Shown piece after piece: positions 60,056 to 64,000 of a stretch of 64,000 bases of DNA. How positions within the stretch are numbered: position 1 is the first letter of the stretch; each line of letters begins with the position of its first letter. The position numbers were made by a program, and so were the translations under genes. The stretch lies in the NCBI RefSeq assembly GCF_902364945.1, contig NZ_CABJFS010000012.1:3511-67510 (forward strand). Direction: 5' to 3'. The notes beneath the pieces are model-generated. The model had not been told where the DNA came from. It made no database searches and saw only the letters and a program-made list of their open reading frames with translations. This stretch comes from Collinsella aerofaciens. GTDB taxonomy: Bacteria; Actinomycetota; Coriobacteriia; Coriobacteriales; Coriobacteriaceae.

Positions 60056-61518
60056 CGCTCCACCTCCCGGCGTTTCTGCTGGGTCTGCTCCTGCTGGTGT
60101 ATGGCAGCATCGGCGTTCCGCTTCACCTGTTGAAGCCGCCGCAAATCGTCTTGGATAGGCTTGTACTGCTCATACTCGGCTGTGTACTCCTGGTGAAGCC
60201 TCGCCTGTTCCTGTTTCCACGCATGAACGGGGATTTTACCAGCAGGGGAACGGTGCTTGTCCAGCTTCCGGCGGGCCATGTGGAACGTCCTCAACTCGTT
60301 CTCATGCTCCCTCTCGAATTTTTCCCGCTTGCCCTTCCACTTGATACCCTGCAACTCGTCATAGACGGGCTTGGTGTCTCGGTAGAGGTCAACAAGGCGA
60401 AGCAGTTCCTTCAATTCGTTCAGACGGTCACGCTTCGCTTTCATGGATGTGTTGACGGCCTCCGTTCGTTCACTCTGGGCGGCGATATGGGTCTCTAAAT
60501 CTTCCAGCGTAGCGATGCCCCTCTCGGTCAGAAAATTGATGGCCTCGGCAAAACCTTTAAGATTTCCAATCCTGGCGTTGCGGCTCCATGCTCCGGCGTT
60601 CCGGCCCTCATAGTAGTCGGTCAGCAGGGCGGCAAGGGTCGGGGCCTGGGGCTTGCTCAATTCTTCTTTTATGGCCTTAATCCAATCCGTCAGGCCGGCG
60701 ATTTTCTTCCGAATATCCCGCAGAATGTTGTTGGCCTTTTTTATCCAGCGGTTCAGATCGCCCTTGTCGGTGGGGATGCCCTTGGCCTCCATCTGGCGGA
60801 CGGCCACGCCCTCATGGACGGTGGGCAGCAGGTCAAGGCCCTGACGCTCATAGGAGCGGTGGTCGATGCGGCAGGTCAGCCCCTTTTCCTCAAACTTGGC
60901 GTTCACCATAGCGGCCCACGCCTCCCGCCAATGTTCCAGTGTTTCCGGGCTTCCCCAGTCGGTAGTGGGAACAGCGTCAAAGAGGGGCTTGCCGTCCTCT
61001 CCCATAATGCGGTTCCCGTCCTCGTCCAGACGGTAGCGGCGGCGCTGCTTGCACCCCCATTTGCCGTCTGGCTCAATGGGCCGGATGGGGCAGAGAACAT
61101 GAAAGTGCGGGTTAGGAATACCGCCGTCCTCCTTGTCCGGCTGGTGGATGGCAAAGTCGGCAATCATGCCCCGGCCCACAAGCTGCTCCGAAACAAATTG
61201 CCTTGCAAGAGCGATGTTTTCCTCCAATGAAAACTCGTTCTGCAAGGCAATGTCAAAGCTATATGCAAGCTGGGCTTTCTTGCCGCGCTCGGCCTTCTCC
61301 ACGGCGTTCCAGAGGGTGGCGCGGTCTTGGTACTGGTTGGGGGCCTGGGGCGGCAGGAGAATGTCTGTGCAGACCACGCCGCCCTTGTGGGTGTAGTCGC
61401 TGACCTCGCCATAGTATTCGCTATACAATTTCTCCCCGGCTCGGTAGGCGGCGGACGTGACAACAGACTGTCCCGCGCTCCGTTTGACCTGGGTAACGTG
61501 GAGATGGAACAGGGCCAA
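60052..61518 (-). CDS. MobA/MobL family relaxase
   Basis: Starts at a TTG (61518) directly after the DUF3847 stop: LALFHLHVTQVKRSAGQSVV, with SAAYRAGE near 25 and the metal-binding HFH of GIPNPHFHVLCPIRP (~137). The C-terminal half is coiled-coil. It nicks oriT and stays bound to the strand for mobilisation (MOBQ-type). 488 aa is shorter than some relatives with helicase or primase domains. Part of a three-gene mobilisation operon. Confidence 0.85.
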   Translation of the reverse strand: MALFHLHVTQVKRSAGQSVVTSAAYRAGEKLYSEYYGEVSDYTHKGGVVCTDILLPPQAPNQYQDRATLWNAVEKAERGKKAQLAYSFDIALQNEFSLEENIALARQFVSEQLVGRGMIADFAIHQPDKEDGGIPNPHFHVLCPIRPIEPDGKWGCKQRRRYRLDEDGNRIMGEDGKPLFDAVPTTDWGSPETLEHWREAWAAMVNAKFEEKGLTCRIDHRSYERQGLDLLPTVHEGVAVRQMEAKGIPTDKGDLNRWIKKANNILRDIRKKIAGLTDWIKAIKEELSKPQAPTLAALLTDYYEGRNAGAWSRNARIGNLKGFAEAINFLTERGIATLEDLETHIAAQSERTEAVNTSMKAKRDRLNELKELLRLVDLYRDTKPVYDELQGIKWKGKREKFEREHENELRTFHMARRKLDKHRSPAGKIPVHAWKQEQARLHQEYTAEYEQYKPIQDDLRRLQQVKRNADAAIHQQEQTQQKRREVER

Positions 61519-61812
61519 TTATCCGCTTTCCTGCTGGTCAGTGGCTTGGCTCACCAGGGCGGCAACTTCCGGCAGGGAAAAGACCTTTTCCATCAAAAGA
61601 AAAAAGGCCCTTTCGCTCATGCCGCGCACCTCCGGGGCGATACTCTCCACCGCTCCGCCACGGGTGATAAGTCGGTGGTTTCGCTTCTTCCTTTCGCCTT
61701 GGGTGTAGTAGCGGATGCGGTTCTCATACCGCTGGCCTCTGTGCTGGTACTGCTCCAACTTAGCGGTGGCCTCAGCATACTCTTTCTCTAATTCTTCGCG
61801 TGACTTGTCCAT
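61519..61812 (-). CDS. DUF3847 domain protein
   Basis: The ATG at 61812 follows AAGGAGG. 97 aa: MDKSREELEKEYAEATAKLE coiled coil, then NRIRYYTQGERKKRNHRLIT and a C-terminal helix (ERAFFLLMEKVFSLPEV). DUF3847 proteins precede MobA/MobL genes in these elements and resemble MobC-like relaxase accessories in size and position. Confidence 0.75.
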   Translation of the reverse strand: MDKSREELEKEYAEATAKLEQYQHRGQRYENRIRYYTQGERKKRNHRLITRGGAVESIAPEVRGMSERAFFLLMEKVFSLPEVAALVSQATDQQESG

Positions 61813-61899
61813 CGTGTTTGACCTCCTTCTTGGCAAAACAAAAGACCGTCTACCTGCTGTGTCGGGTAAACGGTCAAGGGTAACGGTATTCGGTTTTAG

Positions 61900-62109
61900 C
61901 CTCGCTGGAAAGGTGCAGACGCAGAGCGGATGTACCTTTCCAGCGAGGGCGCAGGGATAGCCGCAAAGCGGCGCAAGGGGCGCAGCCCCTTGTACGGAGC
62001 GGAGCGACGCAAACGGCCCGGACTTTCGGAAGTCCGGGCCGTAGCCTCGCAGAGCGCACGATACATGGTCGCAGACCATGTATAGAAGTGCGCCCTTTGT
62101 TCCAAAGGG
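61900..62109. other. Hairpin-rich non-coding region, candidate oriT
   Basis: Between the mobilisation operon and tet lie stacked inverted repeats: CCTCGCTGGAAAGGT (61900-61914 with 61934-61948), AAGGGG/CCCCTT (61975-61991), CGGCCCGGACTT (62014-62025 with 62030-62041), ATACATGGTC (62061-62070 with 62074-62083) and CCCTTTG (62093-62099 with 62103-62109). Those nearest tet may be its terminators. The 15-bp repeat beside the mob genes suits an oriT, though no nic site can be assigned. Confidence 0.45.
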
Positions 62110-62112
62110 ATT

Positions 62113-64000
62113 TTATAAGTCCATCATTGATGGGAGAATTTTGTTGAACATATGGCGCACCTTATCAATCCGGGTGTTTGGGCGGCGTGGCTGAAAAACT
62201 GGTTCGCCGCTGGCGATTTGATACCCCTTCAATTCTGTTAAACAAACGCTTCTCCCGTTTGTATAAAAGGTGAGGTCATTGCGGTACTCTTGCACACAGC
62301 GGGCAGGGATTTCGCCAGTAAAAATCACCTCGCTGTTTTTAACCTGGGTCGTTTCAATACTCGCGCAATATTTTGGTGCGTCATGATAAGCTCTGGAGAG
62401 ATATTCCTGCGGCGCATAGAGTGTAAAAGAAAGATATGGTTCCAATAGCTGCGTCCCCGCCTTTTTCAACACCTGCTCCAATACAATAGGTGCCAATGAC
62501 CGAAAGTCTGCGGGAGTGCTGACCGGACTATAATAAAGCCCATACTCAAAACAGATTTTACAGTCCGTTACCTTCCATCCATACACGCCTTGTTCCAGAC
62601 CGTAGCGGATACCATCCAATACAGCGTTTTGAAAACTCTGATTCAAGTATCCAACGGAAACTTTGCTCTCATACTGCACTCCGGTGCCAAGGGGGAGAGG
62701 GGTGACGGACAGCCCGATGGACGCCCAGAATGGATTGGGCGGCACTTCGATATGAATGGTGTGACTTACCGCTTTCAATGGCCTCTCCATATAGATGACG
62801 GCAGGTTCTTTTGCAGTTGTGTTGAGCTGATATTTTTCCACCAGAAGATCAGAGATAATTTCCAATTGTACCCGGCCCAAAAAGGAGAGAATGATCTCAT
62901 GGGTCACAGCGTCTACTTCATAGCGCAGAAGCGGGTCGGTATCCGCAATTTCTGTCAAGGCGTTTAACAAGCGTTCCCTCTGTTCTGGTTTCTCTGGTGC
63001 AATTGTTGTCCGCAGCAAAGGGAGAGGATTGTCGCTCCACGTTTCACGGGGCAGCAGCAGTTTGTTTCCCAGCACATCATTCAGCCGCAAACTGTCGCAG
63101 GGTACAATGACGATCTCGCCCGCATGGGCAATCTCTGTTCGGACAATCTCACCCTTTGAGGGGATACGCATTTCCGTAATTTTCAGTTTTTCTTTCCCTG
63201 CCAAGGCTACGGAATCCCGCAAATGAAGCGTACCGCTATACAACCGCAGATAGGCAAGGCGTTGGCTCTGGTTTGCGTACTCAACTTTGAACACAGTTCC
63301 GCACAATTCAGAGCTGTTCTGCCCGGTGGGTGATTGGAATGTATCTGTGACCGCTTCAATGAGTTGTCGGATTCCCAAGTTTACCTTGGCACTGCCATGA
63401 TAGACCGGAAACAGAGAGACGCTTTGGATTCTCCTGTTTTCCTCCCGCAGAAGTTCTTCTTTGTCCATTGGTTCTCCGGCAATATATTTCTCCAACAATT
63501 CATCACAGTCCGCAATCACGGTATCCCAATTCTCCAGCCCCATGTTTTCCATGATGGATATATCCGGGGAAAGCTGCACGTTCTGCTTAATAATCATATT
63601 TGCGGAGAGCTTATCTCGGATAGACTGATACACACCTGGCAGGTCAATCCCGTCCTGGTCGATTTTGTTAATAAAGATAACAGTTGGGATTTTCATTACT
63701 TGCAGAGCATGAAACAGAATACGGGTCTGCGCCTGAACGCCGTCTTTTGCAGAAACAACCAAAATCGCTCCGTCAAGAATGGCAAGGGAGCGATAGACCT
63801 CCGCTAAGAAATCCATATGCCCAGGAGTATCCACAATGTTGACCTTACAATCGTGCCACTGAAAGGAAGTGACCGCCGTTTGAATGGTGATTCCACGCTG
63901 CCGCTCTAAAAACATGGTGTCCGTTCTCGTTGTTCCCTGATCCACACTGCCGGGCGCCTCGATTGCTCCGCTGGTATATAACAGGCTCTCCGTCAAGGTC
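62113..64000 (-). CDS. tet(W): Tetracycline resistance ribosomal protection protein, Tet(W)-type, start outside window
   Basis: 628 codons are visible, in frame to the window edge; about 16 N-terminal residues including the P-loop lie beyond it. GTPase motifs [14 protein letters not shown] and INKIDQ are present, then EF-G-like domains and a C-terminus ([12 protein letters not shown]) typical of Tet(W)/Tet(O). These GTPases eject tetracycline from the ribosome. Compared from memory, it is closer to Tet(W) than to Tet(O) or Tet(32) but differs at many positions, mostly in the first half, so a mosaic or divergent allele is possible. Confidence 0.8.
   Translation of the reverse strand, partial: TLTESLLYTSGAIEAPGSVDQGTTRTDTMFLERQRGITIQTAVTSFQWHDCKVNIVDTPGHMDFLAEVYRSLAILDGAILVVSAKDGVQAQTRILFHALQVMKIPTVIFINKIDQDGIDLPGVYQSIRDKLSANMIIKQNVQLSPDISIMENMGLENWDTVIADCDELLEKYIAGEPMDKEELLREENRRIQSVSLFPVYHGSAKVNLGIRQLIEAVTDTFQSPTGQNSSELCGTVFKVEYANQSQRLAYLRLYSGTLHLRDSVALAGKEKLKITEMRIPSKGEIVRTEIAHAGEIVIVPCDSLRLNDVLGNKLLLPRETWSDNPLPLLRTTIAPEKPEQRERLLNALTEIADTDPLLRYEVDAVTHEIILSFLGRVQLEIISDLLVEKYQLNTTAKEPAVIYMERPLKAVSHTIHIEVPPNPFWASIGLSVTPLPLGTGVQYESKVSVGYLNQSFQNAVLDGIRYGLEQGVYGWKVTDCKICFEYGLYYSPVSTPADFRSLAPIVLEQVLKKAGTQLLEPYLSFTLYAPQEYLSRAYHDAPKYCASIETTQVKNSEVIFTGEIPARCVQEYRNDLTFYTNGRSVCLTELKGYQIASGEPVFQPRRPNTRIDKVRHMFNKILPSMMDL

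Overview
The window looks like chromosomal DNA of a human-gut actinobacterium of the Coriobacteriia, most like Collinsella. This is inferred from the high-GC housekeeping genes, the complete glycogen set including GlgD, a LoaP-led polysaccharide operon and a Tet(W)-type mobile element. No rRNA or species marker is present, so the genus is an inference.

Layout: (1) 1-5406 is a patchwork of small defence or toxin-antitoxin modules: a DUF3990 ADP-ribosyltransferase-like gene behind a 22-bp palindrome, an AbiE-like winged-helix/nucleotidyltransferase pair behind a four-half-site operator, an MNT nucleotidyltransferase with a 92-aa partner, and an AbiD/F-type HEPN gene preceded by its own promoter, a short structured RNA and a terminator. 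Two copies of a ~270-bp non-coding structured repeat flank part of this. (2) 5551-6639 is a sortase-type surface protein. (3) ~6900-20400 is an AT-rich defence island: a ParB-like protein facing a minus-strand set (Dam methylase, OLD-like ATPase/TOPRIM, a HEPN protein, a 1780-aa NTPase), then a TPR-STAND ATPase preceded by a 54-aa ORF. (4) 20673-33997 is one tightly coupled minus-strand polysaccharide operon led by the antiterminator LoaP. It carries CapEFG (UDP-FucNAc), a phosphoglycosyl transferase, three glycosyltransferases, Wzy, Wzx, a pyruvyl transferase and an F420-hydrogenase-beta-like protein. (5) 34776-36354 holds tRNA-Ala, thiN and a HAD phosphatase. (6) 36686-49774 is the glycogen cluster glgB-glgP-glgC-glgD-glgA plus a GH13-GH77 fusion. 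GlgB and GlgA both carry long histone-like Lys/Ala tails, and similar GGTAAAACG-type operator motifs lie upstream of glgB and of the fusion gene. (7) 49863-59081 is housekeeping: a zinc ribbon gene, rsmB, fmt, def, priA, gltX and metK, separated by long GGGAC-type palindromes. (8) From ~59090 to the window end is a mobilisable resistance element: a truncated coupling-protein fragment, TnpW, a Cys-rich VLP protein, a MobA/MobL relaxase, DUF3847, a hairpin-rich (oriT-like) stretch and a Tet(W)-type gene cut by the window edge.

The best candidates for an undescribed system are the AT-rich cluster 7068-17624 (1780-aa NTPase + HEPN + OLD/TOPRIM ATPase + Dam, with the convergent ParB-like gene) and the 54-aa/STAND pair next to it. 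The RNA-AbiD/F locus and the ~270-bp repeat are also notable. All functions come from reading motifs by eye; no database search was run.
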